The notes beneath the pieces are model-generated. The model did not search any database. It saw only the letters and a program-made list of their open reading frames with translations, and was not told the origin of the DNA. Below, piece after piece: positions 56,301-63,301 of a stretch of 64,000 bases of DNA. This stretch comes from Pomphorhynchus laevis (taxonomy: Eukaryota > Acanthocephala > Palaeacanthocephala > Echinorhynchida > Pomphorhynchidae): NCBI GenBank assembly GCA_012934845.2, contig WNNJ02003119.1, forward strand, positions 1 through 64,000. The letters are read 5' to 3'. The translations under genes and the position numbers were made by a program. Position 1 is the stretch's first letter, and each line of letters opens with the position of its first letter.

Positions 56301-57123
56301 GGTATCAGTAAAAAGCACTTCAAATATCTCATTTAGAATAATAGGTAGCAAAAATTATTTCGACGACTGATCTATACTGCAGTTAGAAAGTGTGAACTAT
56401 ATTATATACAAGGTCATATTAAATTTCAAATCAAATAGGTTATTTGAAACAGTGCAGTTAATGCGCATGAACGTTGATGTTTGAAACAAGTCGAACGCTA
56501 TTTGAAGAGTCCAACAATAAATGACAAAATATCTCACTGCATATCGGATGATGTAATATTTTATAGCAGGACAAACAAGAATACATAAAAATGAAACGAT
56601 GACTGATAAAATTTACACTTGGGGAAAACACAAAATGAAAATTACTATTACTTTAATAAAATTAAACTAAGGCCCATTTGTAAATTAAGGCCCATTTGCG
56701 GGAACCTATATTAATGTAATAATATTTATAATAAAAAATATAGATGAAAAAAAAATTAAACAAACCACATTTTCCACGATCTTTAAAATATTTCATCTTT
56801 GTTTTAATTATTATATTGCTGTAACTAGCGACAAAACTCATAGGCATCACATGTTTGATTAAGTGCAAAAATGAATCATATATTCTTGGGGTTATGCATA
56901 AAGTAGTTTAAAAACTTCTGGTTTTATCAGTTGATGGATTTACAATAATATCAAATTTAAATTCTCAAATACAATTTCGTAAAAACAATTTAAAAAATAA
57001 GTGTTCAAATAATTTCGTTAATACGATTCATACCTTGTTAGCGCTATGCATCATCAGATTTTTAAGTATGGTTTCGACAACATTCTTTGGGGCAATTTGT
57101 TGGTCGTTATATTTAATACTCAT
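35065..57123 (-). CDS. ARFGAP2/3: ARFGAP2/3 (Glo3-type) Arf GTPase-activating protein, 11 exons
   Basis: Exons, 5' to 3' on the minus strand: 57123-57034, 55017-54567, 54505-54432, 50555-50398, 49283-49158, 42704-42594, 39179-39090, 38709-38624, 38264-38178, 36807-36626, 35397-35065. They sum to 1788 nt, 595 codons plus TAG, with phases matching at every junction. Residues ~32-55 form the CX2CX16CX2C zinc finger, followed by CSAAHRALGVHISVVRS with the GAP arginine finger. The middle holds KGLGA and RLGIG, and the C-terminus has AKAISSDQYFG and SAISSADLF, the ISS motifs particular to ARFGAP2/3, then an amphipathic-type helix. The family stimulates GTP hydrolysis on Arf1 and works with the COPI coat at the Golgi. 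Human paralogues have ~520 residues. The intron insertions hold most of the right-half repeats. Confidence 0.94.
35495..35545 (-). other. Degenerate hammerhead-core-like motif
   Basis: On the minus strand AAGGC, a short loop, GCCGAAACATC and a CTTG tail resemble helix II plus GAAAC of PLE hammerheads, but the CUGANGA part has decayed. Confidence 0.25.
36626..36807 (-). CDS. ARFGAP2/3: ArfGAP exon 10 (ISS motif)
   Basis: HRFSKAKAISSDQYFG matches QKFAGAKAISSDMFFG of human ARFGAP2. The donor gtatca gives phase 0. The acceptor that keeps phase with exon 9 is tttagag, four bases inside a nicer tttag, so the exact start is slightly uncertain. Confidence 0.9.
38000..38390. repeat. Imperfect inverted repeat flanking ArfGAP exon 9
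   Basis: Arms of about 95 nt (38000-38100 and 38284-38385) are roughly 70% identical as reverse complements. Each arm contains CTGATGA or CATGATGA, a short stem and CGAAATATTGAACC. Confidence 0.65.
38178..38264 (-). CDS. ARFGAP2/3: ArfGAP exon 9
   Basis: Found by phase and splice sites (acceptor ctaacag, donor gtaagc). It reads KQIENFLINETDLIVELQF and a basic KSKKNK end. No strong family match at this poorly conserved position. It sits in the loop of the inverted repeat at 38000-38390. Confidence 0.72.
38624..38709 (-). CDS. ARFGAP2/3: ArfGAP exon 8
   Basis: Acceptor gctttag, donor gtaagt; phases fit exons 7 and 9. It encodes SLSGFFSYQNSCRQQELPPL, a variable linker without a clear match, so the call rests on the open frame and the junctions. 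Confidence 0.72.
39090..39179 (-). CDS. ARFGAP2/3: ArfGAP exon 7
   Basis: Acceptor atttaag, donor gtaggt; completes AAG from exon 6. It encodes YSRIKSTDIPPKWLDVKSSK, equivalent to the linker before the ISS motifs in relatives. Coding quality is good; residue-level homology is weak. Confidence 0.78.
39221..39625 (+). repeat. SINE-like interspersed repeat with hammerhead-like motif, copy 2 (5' part inverted)
   Basis: 39328-39625 is collinear with 2479-2765, including ggccacactg, tgtagtgatgagta, ggtcgaaacgcc, a GGGGGC hairpin and the end ttgtattgaaattctt. 39221-39290 is the reverse complement of the corresponding part of copy 1. The motif lies at 39465-39512. It sits antisense in the ArfGAP intron between exons 6 and 7. 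Confidence 0.65.
40003..40175. repeat. Diverged minisatellite, ~22-bp unit
   Basis: The core tagccgtaaggaagttaag recurs seven or eight times with substitutions and variable spacing. Confidence 0.75.
41286..42478 (-). mobile_element. Naiad-like Penelope element, copy 4 (3' part)
   Basis: Terminal segment with a deletion inside the structured motif, then RT sequence read leftwards (FRYIDDICVF region, QVKGVPMGGN, KYTYICYNNYN, YDFSTLYTNL). The similarity ends near 42478, only 115 bp from ArfGAP exon 6. Confidence 0.82.
42594..42704 (-). CDS. ARFGAP2/3: ArfGAP exon 6
   Basis: Acceptor ttaattag, donor gtaggt. GRPAIRAYGAIQSIEQIDLP continues RLGIGASSK of exon 5 exactly as [21 protein letters not shown] follows RLGMGLV in ARFGAP2. 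Confidence 0.85.
42705..44871. other. Intron with no recognised gene or repeat
   Basis: About 2.2 kb. Minus-strand frames at 43805-44376 have a splice-like acceptor but break the ArfGAP phase and show no family similarity. The sequence is otherwise featureless and AT-rich. Confidence 0.5.
44872..45220 (-). mobile_element. Naiad-like terminal segments, one full and one partial in tandem
   Basis: 44872-45136 is a terminal segment ending inside catagcagcgg. It is followed directly by a second partial repeat of the leader (aattgactaataaataacat) to about 45220. Tandem terminal repeats are usual for PLEs. Confidence 0.7.
45840..49025 (-). mobile_element. Decayed non-LTR element (RT plus REL-endonuclease), split by a Naiad-like insertion
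   Basis: The part right of the insertion (48843-49025, read leftwards) gives an RT block around motif B: FEGVQQEYLLGLLLLSL. The part left of it continues with MWDLDNCSIGGTVDSV (YLDDGTIGG type), then GISLNISKCEIIGN and LLGAPIG. The C-terminal domain at 46459-46127 reads ASHSLDYRYSFDRQARH, LEPWGLSSLDSKRPVGG and LAWDFTC, which is the RH...RPDG...D-TC nuclease signature. The same domains occur at 51.8-53.8 kb. Many frames are broken. Confidence 0.7.
47358..48842 (-). mobile_element. Naiad-like Penelope element, copy 5, nested in a LINE
   Basis: Terminal segment, then RT read leftwards: FLHEHSCIPYN, ISEHIYPES, FRYIDDICVF, QVKGVPMGGNSSPIIADLF, YDFSTLYTNL and up to NPIKPRFI. The frame is broken in a few places, but YIDD is kept. 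Both flanks are halves of one LINE. Confidence 0.88.
49158..49283 (-). CDS. ARFGAP2/3: ArfGAP exon 5
   Basis: Acceptor tgtatag, donor gtattt. It encodes a charged stretch ending LTEKFDRLGIGASSKG, which matches REQAERLGMGLVS of ARFGAP2. Confidence 0.88.
49284..50397. other. Intron with two related short repeats
   Basis: 49791-49835 and 50118-50161 share aaaaagattattcaatatt and catcatcagga on the plus strand, the same family as the foldback arms at 50.7-51.6 kb. The second keeps a CTGATGA/GAAAT core on the minus strand. The rest is AT-rich. Confidence 0.5.
50398..50555 (-). CDS. ARFGAP2/3: ArfGAP exon 4
   Basis: Acceptor cttttag, donor gtaagc. It begins KGLGAVRVQ, matching KKGLGAQKV of ARFGAP2, then an acidic linker with EDILPDQKYGFAM. 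Confidence 0.88.
50748..51597. mobile_element. 850-bp foldback element with ~215-bp inverted repeats
   Basis: It begins ttattacaggaacgaagaag and ends with the reverse complement. The arms (50748-50965 and 51383-51597) match nearly throughout, including the strings for aagtagaaatgcggggcaca. The AT-rich centre has no ORF. Both arms carry a hammerhead-core-like motif: minus strand 50795-50829 (CTGATGAG, GATAG/CTATT stem, GAAAT) and plus strand 51515-51548 (CTGATGAT, GACAG/CTATC, GAAAT). No clear target duplication was found. It lies in the ArfGAP intron between exons 3 and 4. Confidence 0.85.
51790..53830 (+). mobile_element. Decayed non-LTR element (YLDD RT plus REL-endonuclease)
   Basis: Read rightwards across several frames: MKQLTNFINIVLKKNLPK (RT N-terminus), LLMTDFTNAFNNVSHTTVL (motif A), RGVQQGNPLSPLLFCL (motif B), FNVWYLDDGVIG (motif C), SSSSWQQAALPITHGGLGI (thumb). 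Then the C-terminal domain at 53262-53530: THGLSCSRSAGRFARHSMLN, LEHPGLTRTDEKRPDGGT and VTCVNPLS. The RH...RPDG...TC pattern is a PD-(D/E)XK-type nuclease as in R2-grade elements. About ten breaks. It belongs to the same family as the copy at 45.8-49.0 kb but lies on the opposite strand. Confidence 0.78.
54432..54505 (-). CDS. ARFGAP2/3: ArfGAP exon 3
   Basis: Acceptor atttcag, donor gtaatc. With one base from exon 2 it reads DSPRLIANQKQTLNVSKSNK and a lysine-rich end, the basic linker after the GAP domain. Confidence 0.8.
54567..55017 (-). CDS. ARFGAP2/3: ArfGAP exon 2 (ArfGAP zinc-finger domain)
   Basis: Acceptor aaatcag, donor gtagta. TCFDCGSANPTWTSITFGIF then ICLDCSAAHRALGVHISVVRS is the ArfGAP signature with the four zinc cysteines and the arginine finger. 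LDANWTWLYLRSMQLGGNDK and AYFETHMPDSE continue the domain as in ARFGAP2/3. Confidence 0.96.
55018..57033. other. ArfGAP intron 1, no recognised element
   Basis: About 2 kb of AT-rich sequence. A patch at 56025-56120 repeats acagtacc/cagaataca in a loose, low-complexity way. No coding similarity on either strand. Confidence 0.5.
57034..57123 (-). CDS. ARFGAP2/3: ArfGAP exon 1 with start codon
   Basis: ATG at 57121-57123. MSIKYNDQQIAPKNVVETIL then KNLMMHSANK gives 30 residues before the zinc finger, close to the 24 or so in relatives, and the AAG/gtatga donor joins exon 2 in phase 0. The ATG follows directly after atattttag, which looks like a 3' splice site. Confidence 0.85.
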
Positions 57124-57312
57124 CTAAAATATGATGTTATATTAATTATAAAACATTATATTATTTAGATTTTTATTTTATCCAGCAGGAAATAATAGAT
57201 TTGCTTATTTTGGGGCATTGATTTAGATTGGCGGACAAATGCAGGCGTAAATTCTTCAAAACAACGTTTTTGTAGGCATTTCAGAAAATACTATAATTTT
57301 TGGTTTACTGTA

Positions 57313-57392
57313 TGTAATGATAAACCAAATAAGGCTTTATTCAACAATCTAGAATATAGTTATACAATATGATTACATGTTAGATTATCACA
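57313..57392 (-). repeat. 3' LTR, 80 bp
   Basis: Identical to 61084-61163. The stop codon of the polyprotein frame lies inside this LTR. Confidence 0.95.
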
Positions 57393-60300
57393 GTCTTCCC
57401 CGATTATATAATCGTCTAGGTACTTCGGAGTTCTTCTATCCCTAGGACTACGCCGTAATTCTTGAAGTCTATTATGTTCGACTTGTTGATTCTCTTCACT
57501 CCGATAGTTACCGATTCCAACTTGTGTAATATTATCAGCTCCATTCAATGATTGTCGTGATACGATTGTCGAGTCGGTTTTTGAATGCATGCCGTCTCCT
57601 TCTGATGTCCGATCAATCAGTAGCATATCGTTATCTATGTTAGAATTTGTAATAGGGTACCTGGTCAGTCTTCTTACGGACACATTCATCTCTTTCCCGC
57701 AAGGTTTCCGAATAGTAGCGTAGTTACCATTTGATTGTAAGATTTCAGCCTGCGAAAACAACGGATTTGATTTAGACATTGGATTCTGATTTAAAAGCAC
57801 GTTTTCACCTGTTCCCAACCATCTCGGAACGATACATTTGTTACAAGAATTCCTTGGGAAAGAAAATAGTCGTTGATGTGGAGTCTCCCCTATCGCGGTA
57901 CACAGTAAGCTGCGCAAAGATGACAAAACCAATGGCAGAACAAATTCCCATTCCGCCAGTGTTTTCCTGTGAGTTTTGAGGGCGAGTTGGGTTGTCTTCC
58001 AGATTATTCCAACGAATCGTTCGGCCTGTCCGTTACCACGTGGGTTGTAGCACGAACTGCGGGTGCAGCTAATACCGCGAGAATTTAGATACGTTCGGAA
58101 TTCGTTGGATTGAAAACATGTTGCTTGGTCACTGTGAACGTTGGCTGGGTAACCAAAAACACTGAAGATTTGATTCAGGCAATTGATGACTGATATAGAA
58201 GATGTATCCTTACACGGTATGGCGAACGGAAAGCGAGAATATTCGTCAACGACACAAAGGAGATATTTGTTTTCTGTAGTTGATGTCAATGGGCCTTTAA
58301 AGTCAATGCTTAGCCGTTCAAATGGATGCGTAGCCTTGATGACATGTGCTGTTTCTGGTCTAGCGTATCGAGGCTTCAATTCGGCGCAAATTTGACACGA
58401 AGAGACAACGTCCGCAACGTCACTTTTGTCAAAAGGTAACTCATGCGAACGAACGTAGTGAAGTAATCGACTGACACCCGGATGACACAATGAATTATGC
58501 AAGATCTTAAGATCATTAACTGTTTTGCAAGACGAACATGTTATCCTAGACATTGCGTCAGCAGCTTTATTTGATTGTCCGGGCCGGTATTCAATGCCAA
58601 AATTGTAAGGTGCAAGTTCAATTCTCCATCGAGCGATTTTGTCACTTTTTATGCGATTCGACAGTTTTTGATCAAACATAAATGACACTGACCTCTGATC
58701 GGTTTTGACAATGAAATAGCGTCCTAGCAGGAAATGCTTCCAATATTTAAGAGCTTCCACAATCGCGTAAGCCTCCTTTTCCACACTCGACTGTCGCAAC
58801 GCTGTTTTAGGCAAGGATCGTGAATAGAAGGCGACGGGGCAGTTGTTTTGACTGAGCACCGCGCCGATAGATGAATATGAGGCGTCAGTTTCAACAGTCA
58901 AGGAAAGATCCGGATTGTAAGCACATAAAAATGAATTCGAGATTTCCGACTTTATTTCTTCTATCTGTCGGATGACAGCACGATCGAGGGGAAAATCTTT
59001 CGATTCTACCAGTGGGCGTATCTTTGCCGAGAAAGAAGGGATCCACCTCGAATAGTAAGCGAGCATACCGAGGAGTCTCTGTAGTGAAGTGTGATTTTCC
59101 GGAATCGGGTAAGTAAGAAATGGCTTAATTCTTTCAGTGTCAGGTTTGATGCAACCATGTCGAATATGGTAGCCCAAAAAATTGAGTTGTGTCTTGCCCA
59201 AACGCGACTTTTCCGGAGAGAATTTGATGTTGAGCTGATTAGCGATGGTCGTTAGACGATCTAGTCTTTTGTCGTGTTCATCAGTGCTATTTCCACACAC
59301 GATGATGTCATCTAAGTAAGCAAATACTCCTTCAAGTTGATAGTGTTCGATGAGGTTATTCATGATTCGTTGGAAAGCAGAAACAGCATTTGTAAGCCCA
59401 AAAGGAATTCGCTGGAATTCGTACAAACGTCCTGATGCTTCGAAAGCCGTGTATTTTTTATCTTCCTCCAGCAATGGAATCTGATAGTAAGCACTGGAAA
59501 GATCGAGCGTCGAAAACACGGAATGTGTTGCAATCTTCGAAATGAGGTCATCGATATTAGGAAGAGGGTAGGCATCCAAAGATGTGAATCGGTTAATAGT
59601 TTGCGAGTAGTCGACAACCATTCTCTGTCTACCATTCCTATTTGTAACAACAAGAACCTGTGAGCGCCAAGGCGATCTGCTTTCTCGAATAATGCCGGAT
59701 TTGAGTAAGTTAGCTACTTGGCTTCGAATAAACTCGGCGTTTGATAGTGTCTGTCTTCTTGATTTCGTGGCAACTGGAATGAGATGTTTCGGCAAATTCG
59801 GAAAAAGTGTTAATGGCTGGATTTTTATGGCAGATGCTGGAGATATGTTAGCGAGAGTTAGTCCAGGCAAATTTCCACCGAATGGGAACGTTATGAATTC
59901 ATGTTCCTTCATGAATTCTCTGCCTAATATGGCATCAGCGCATAATGACGACAACAATGAAAAACGGCAGCGTGGATAAGTATTTTTATTCAACTCAATG
60001 TTTGTTGTGCACTGTTTTGTAATTGTGGCCCAAGAGGAGGAGGACGCCATATAAACTGTTTTACAGCAAGATGTGGTTGTCAGTTGTAATTTATGTGCGA
60101 TATTCGTGTCAATGAAATTTTCTGAACTGCCCGTATCTAGAAGACATTCGATTTGTTGACCATTGATTGTAATGGAAGTCAATGAACTTGGATCCTCTAA
60201 GTTGGACATGGAACATAACGCCGATGAAGTCGAGGTGGAAAATTTTAATTTTGATTGACAGACTTTGGCAAAATGACCATGTTTAGAACAAATGTTGCAA

Positions 60301-61058
60301 GTAACGTCTCTTGCAGGACACTTACTGCGGGGGTGATAATGATTACCGCAAAAGTAACAGCGTTTGGTAATTTTGTTTCGCAAGGCTGCGTTAATCGATT
60401 TGTCATCATCGAATTCGGAATGGGAGGGTTCGTTATTGTTGTCCGCTGAAACCGATGCTAGCATTGATCTTGTCTCGTCATTTGAAGTAAAAACGGCTGC
60501 TTGTTGTTGTGCGGCCTCTAGAGATGATGCCATTAAAACAATTTCATCGAAGTCAGTTTTATTCGATTCGAGTATCCTCTCACGTATATAAGAATTTAGT
60601 AGACCATGGACGAGGGCGTCAATGATATGGCTTCGACGGTTAGTTGCGGCATCGACATCTTCAAAATTACACTTTGTTGCCAACTCTTCAAGTTTTCTCA
60701 CATATTGCTGGATATTCATCGTTTTATCTTGACGACAAGTATGCAGTTGAAATCTATTAAAAACCGCGTTAACTGGCTTCTGAAATTGCTTATCGAGTAT
60801 ATTTAAGGCTGAGTCGAATGTTCTAGAATCTTTGATCAGTAAGTAAAGTCTTGATGACAGTAAGTTAATGAGTACAAATCGTTTCTGGTCATCTGTTACT
60901 GTGACTTGCAACGAGAAAAAATTTTGTAGCTTTTGGCGCCAGTGAATCCATTCGTCTTGACAATCTGATGTGTCTGGATCCAGATTGAAAGGTTGAGGTA
61001 TAAGAAGTTTATCCATGGAAACGTTGGACGTCAATTGTTGAAAATCCGAGTTCAACAC
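57360..61058 (-). CDS. Gag-pol polyprotein of the Ty3/gypsy-type element
   Basis: One frame of about 1230 codons. Domains in order: a Gag-like N-terminal region, two CCHC zinc knuckles (CYFCGNHYHPRSKC and CNICSKHGHFAKVC), an aspartic protease (LLDTGSSENFI), RT (DLSSAYYQIPL, FAYLDDIIVCG), RNase H (VETDASYSSIGAVLS), and an integrase with an HHCC finger and DDE core (SIDFKGPL, HSDQATCF, NGQAERFVGI). RT-RNase H before integrase is the gypsy order. It is short for a complete gag-pol. The track start is a GTG; the first ATG is about 15 codons in (MDKLLIPQPF). Treated as a fossil element; the clade within gypsy is not assigned. Confidence 0.95.
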   Translation of the reverse strand: MLNSDFQQLTSNVSMDKLLIPQPFNLDPDTSDCQDEWIHWRQKLQNFFSLQVTVTDDQKRFVLINLLSSRLYLLIKDSRTFDSALNILDKQFQKPVNAVFNRFQLHTCRQDKTMNIQQYVRKLEELATKCNFEDVDAATNRRSHIIDALVHGLLNSYIRERILESNKTDFDEIVLMASSLEAAQQQAAVFTSNDETRSMLASVSADNNNEPSHSEFDDDKSINAALRNKITKRCYFCGNHYHPRSKCPARDVTCNICSKHGHFAKVCQSKLKFSTSTSSALCSMSNLEDPSSLTSITINGQQIECLLDTGSSENFIDTNIAHKLQLTTTSCCKTVYMASSSSWATITKQCTTNIELNKNTYPRCRFSLLSSLCADAILGREFMKEHEFITFPFGGNLPGLTLANISPASAIKIQPLTLFPNLPKHLIPVATKSRRQTLSNAEFIRSQVANLLKSGIIRESRSPWRSQVLVVTNRNGRQRMVVDYSQTINRFTSLDAYPLPNIDDLISKIATHSVFSTLDLSSAYYQIPLLEEDKKYTAFEASGRLYEFQRIPFGLTNAVSAFQRIMNNLIEHYQLEGVFAYLDDIIVCGNSTDEHDKRLDRLTTIANQLNIKFSPEKSRLGKTQLNFLGYHIRHGCIKPDTERIKPFLTYPIPENHTSLQRLLGMLAYYSRWIPSFSAKIRPLVESKDFPLDRAVIRQIEEIKSEISNSFLCAYNPDLSLTVETDASYSSIGAVLSQNNCPVAFYSRSLPKTALRQSSVEKEAYAIVEALKYWKHFLLGRYFIVKTDQRSVSFMFDQKLSNRIKSDKIARWRIELAPYNFGIEYRPGQSNKAADAMSRITCSSCKTVNDLKILHNSLCHPGVSRLLHYVRSHELPFDKSDVADVVSSCQICAELKPRYARPETAHVIKATHPFERLSIDFKGPLTSTTENKYLLCVVDEYSRFPFAIPCKDTSSISVINCLNQIFSVFGYPANVHSDQATCFQSNEFRTYLNSRGISCTRSSCYNPRGNGQAERFVGIIWKTTQLALKTHRKTLAEWEFVLPLVLSSLRSLLCTAIGETPHQRLFSFPRNSCNKCIVPRWLGTGENVLLNQNPMSKSNPLFSQAEILQSNGNYATIRKPCGKEMNVSVRRLTRYPITNSNIDNDMLLIDRTSEGDGMHSKTDSTIVSRQSLNGADNITQVGIGNYRSEENQQVEHNRLQELRRSPRDRRTPKYLDDYIIGEDCDNLTCNHIV

Positions 61059-61083
61059 AATTCAACACAATTGTTGAATAAAT

Positions 61084-61163
61084 TGTAATGATAAACCAAA
61101 TAAGGCTTTATTCAACAATCTAGAATATAGTTATACAATATGATTACATGTTAGATTATCACA
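61084..61163 (-). repeat. 5' LTR, 80 bp
   Basis: Identical to the 3' LTR. A 13-nt stretch just inside the element, about 61071-61082, is the exact complement of a 13-nt stretch within the LTR, and no tRNA-type TGG primer site is visible next to the LTR. Confidence 0.93.
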
Positions 61164-61389
61164 CTGTAATAGCAAAGACAAAAAGTTCAAAAATTATTAT
61201 TTTTTCAAACATTAAAAACATCACACAAAATTTGGTAGTTAATAGATTATTATTATAATAGACATTTATCTACAAAAACAAGTCACTGGTGTCGTATTTA
61301 TTGCCCATTCGAAAGAAAATATTGTTATTTATAAAAACTACAACTTTCAGATATTTATAAAATTCAGGATGAACAAATCTAGTTTTAAC

Positions 61390-62018
61390 ATTTATTTATT
61401 TATTTATTCATTCAATTACAAGACTGTAGCCGTATGGCTGTTTTGTCTGATCACTAAAAAAAATGAAAAGAAAAAAATTCAACATTCCTCCCAAGGATAA
61501 AGATCCGGTATAGACTGTGAGTTTGTCTCGCACAGCCATTGCTCCATCCTCCGCATGAACTGCTGTCTACTCTGAATAGCGACCATATCCTCCGGAAGTA
61601 AGTTCCACATCCTCACCGCCCGGTGCGATAGGCGACTGATTCTAGACAGCTTCCCATGGTGCAGCGTTTTCACAGTCAAAGAGTGGCCCCGATTCGTATC
61701 ACGTTTGTTCCGCTGGATACAGTTTGCCGGCCACCCATCACGTTCGAGTAACATATCTCTGAAGCATAAGATGTCGCTACACACTATCGCAGACCGAACC
61801 GACGGTATGCCTATCTCTCGCAAGCGATCCCTATAAGAATAAATACTCGGAAGGAGACAGCACCTCGTCAACCTGCGAAACGGAAATGTTGCTCGTGTAC
61901 AGTATAAAAGAATGGGCCTAATTATTAAGTTGTACATCACTTTAAGACAAACATTGTTCTCAATTCCTAAAAAATTGTTTTTAAGAATCACTATAACGCG
62001 TCCTCCGACCTCTCTCAA
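61390..62018 (-). mobile_element. 3' end of a LINE (jockey/CR1-type)
   Basis: An open frame of 179 codons (62018-61479) resembles the region after the RT: PILLYCTRATFPFRRL, FRDMLLERDGWPANC, RAVRMWNLLPEDMVA, then an end rich in W and aromatic residues. It is followed leftwards by 3' noncoding sequence ending in a (TTTA)n-type simple repeat near 61390, usual for these LINE tails. Confidence 0.65.
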
Positions 62019-62029
62019 CGATTTAAACT

Positions 62030-63300
62030 CATGTCACCTTCAACCACTCGAATGTTCCCCGATCGCACCCCTTCTGAAATCACGTAAATCTCTTCCGCCA
62101 GCATCAAAGACGCCGTCGTGAGGAAAACGGCGAAACATCACTCTCCGTCCGAAACATAGACGGAAATTTTCAAGTTGTTCACACACGCCCCAAAATTGGA
62201 AGGCGCTCCATCTCCCCCATGTGTCTTCTCCGCCAGACCCTTACACAACCACACACAGTTTCCGCCTCGGTCTCATCAACACTATATCTATTCTCAATAA
62301 ATCAGATCTTATTATCAACCTATTCACCAAGCAATCCATTGATCTATTCTGTCTCACTGAATCCTGGCACCCATATTCCGACGACCTCTCCATTCACCGT
62401 CGGCTCTCTGCCGATTGTTCGCTAGTCGAATACGCCCGCCCCCTAAACTCATCCCGTTCTAAATTCTCTAATAATGGCGACATCGTCGCATTCGCTCGTC
62501 ACCCCACGTCTCTTCACAAAATCACCCCCACTTTTAGTCCTTGCTCTTTTGAATTGCTCACTTGTCGTTCTTCTATCCCGATCAATTTAAATCTCGCAAT
62601 TGTATACCGTCCTGGTTCATCATCTGCTACATCCATATTTTTTACCGAACTCGCTGATATCCTTTTTCACTGTTCTTAGTCCTCAATCTTTTTACTAGTT
62701 CTAGGCGACATCAACATTCGCAAAGACAGCCTTATTCCACCGATTCCAACCGGTTCATCAACATTCTATCCAATGGCAATTACAAACTCATCTCCACTGC
62801 CCCCCACACATATCCTTGGCAGGGAACTCGACATCATCGCTGTCCCCGATCGTTTTGCTGCCTACACCGCACTGTTCATCTCCGATCCTGGTCTATTCGA
62901 TCACTTTCTCGTCACCCTTGATCTCACTTCCAATCACTCCCTGCTTCACACACCTACCATGCTACGTCGCCCTTGGAAAAAACCTAGCATCCCCCTTCTC
63001 CACTCAGCCTTACCTGAATCGTCTCTATCTTCTCACACAATAACAACATCCTCATTTCACGATCTTGCCTTTCTTTTTGACTCTGAACTCACATCAACTC
63101 TCGAACTTCTCTTGCCATTCAAGCCTCACACACACCGTCGCTTGCACCGTGCCCCATGGTTTGACATGCAATGCCTACTCGCAAAGCGTCAACTCCGTCA
63201 TGCTTTTCGAGTCTAGCACCGCTTTCTCAGACGTGATATCCGCTCGCTCACTTCGTCTCTCCGTGATTCCTATCTTGCTCTTCGCCGTTATCAAATTAGC
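62030..63300 (+). mobile_element. LINE fragment, apurinic-type endonuclease and linker (CR1/L2-like)
   Basis: Frames at 62221-62679 and 62773-63216 read together as an endonuclease: RLGLINTISILNKSDLIINL, DLFCLTESWHP, INLNLAIVYRPGSSSA, LVLGDINI region, GRELDIIAV, FDHFLVTLDL. Then comes the linker before an RT (APWFDMQCLLAKRQLRHAFRV, ending RRYQISNV near 63300). It is more GC-rich than its surroundings. It is head-to-head with the LINE end at 61390-62018 and cut off at 63300 by a LINE in the opposite orientation. Confidence 0.75.
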
Positions 63301-63301
63301 A

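Larger units (their letters stand above)
57308..61168 (-). mobile_element. Ty3/gypsy-type LTR retrotransposon, apparently whole and young
   Basis: Element 57313-61163 (3851 bp) between 5-bp direct repeats ctgta at 57308-57312 and 61164-61168. The LTRs are 80 bp, begin TG and end CA on the element strand, contain AATAAA, and are identical to each other, which suggests a recent insertion. A single long gag-pol frame fills the interior, and no breaks are apparent. Such short LTRs are unusual but known in some gypsy lineages. Its 3' LTR lies about 190 bp upstream of the ArfGAP start codon on the same strand. Confidence 0.95.

Noticed and set aside
59360-60591. Several frames inside and opposite the long gag-pol frame
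   Set aside because: They are shadows of the polyprotein in other frames.
57360-61058. Domesticated (host) gene reading of the long gag-pol frame
   Set aside because: Identical LTRs, a target duplication and a complete set of protease, RT, RNase H and integrase domains indicate a recent element, not an exapted gene.
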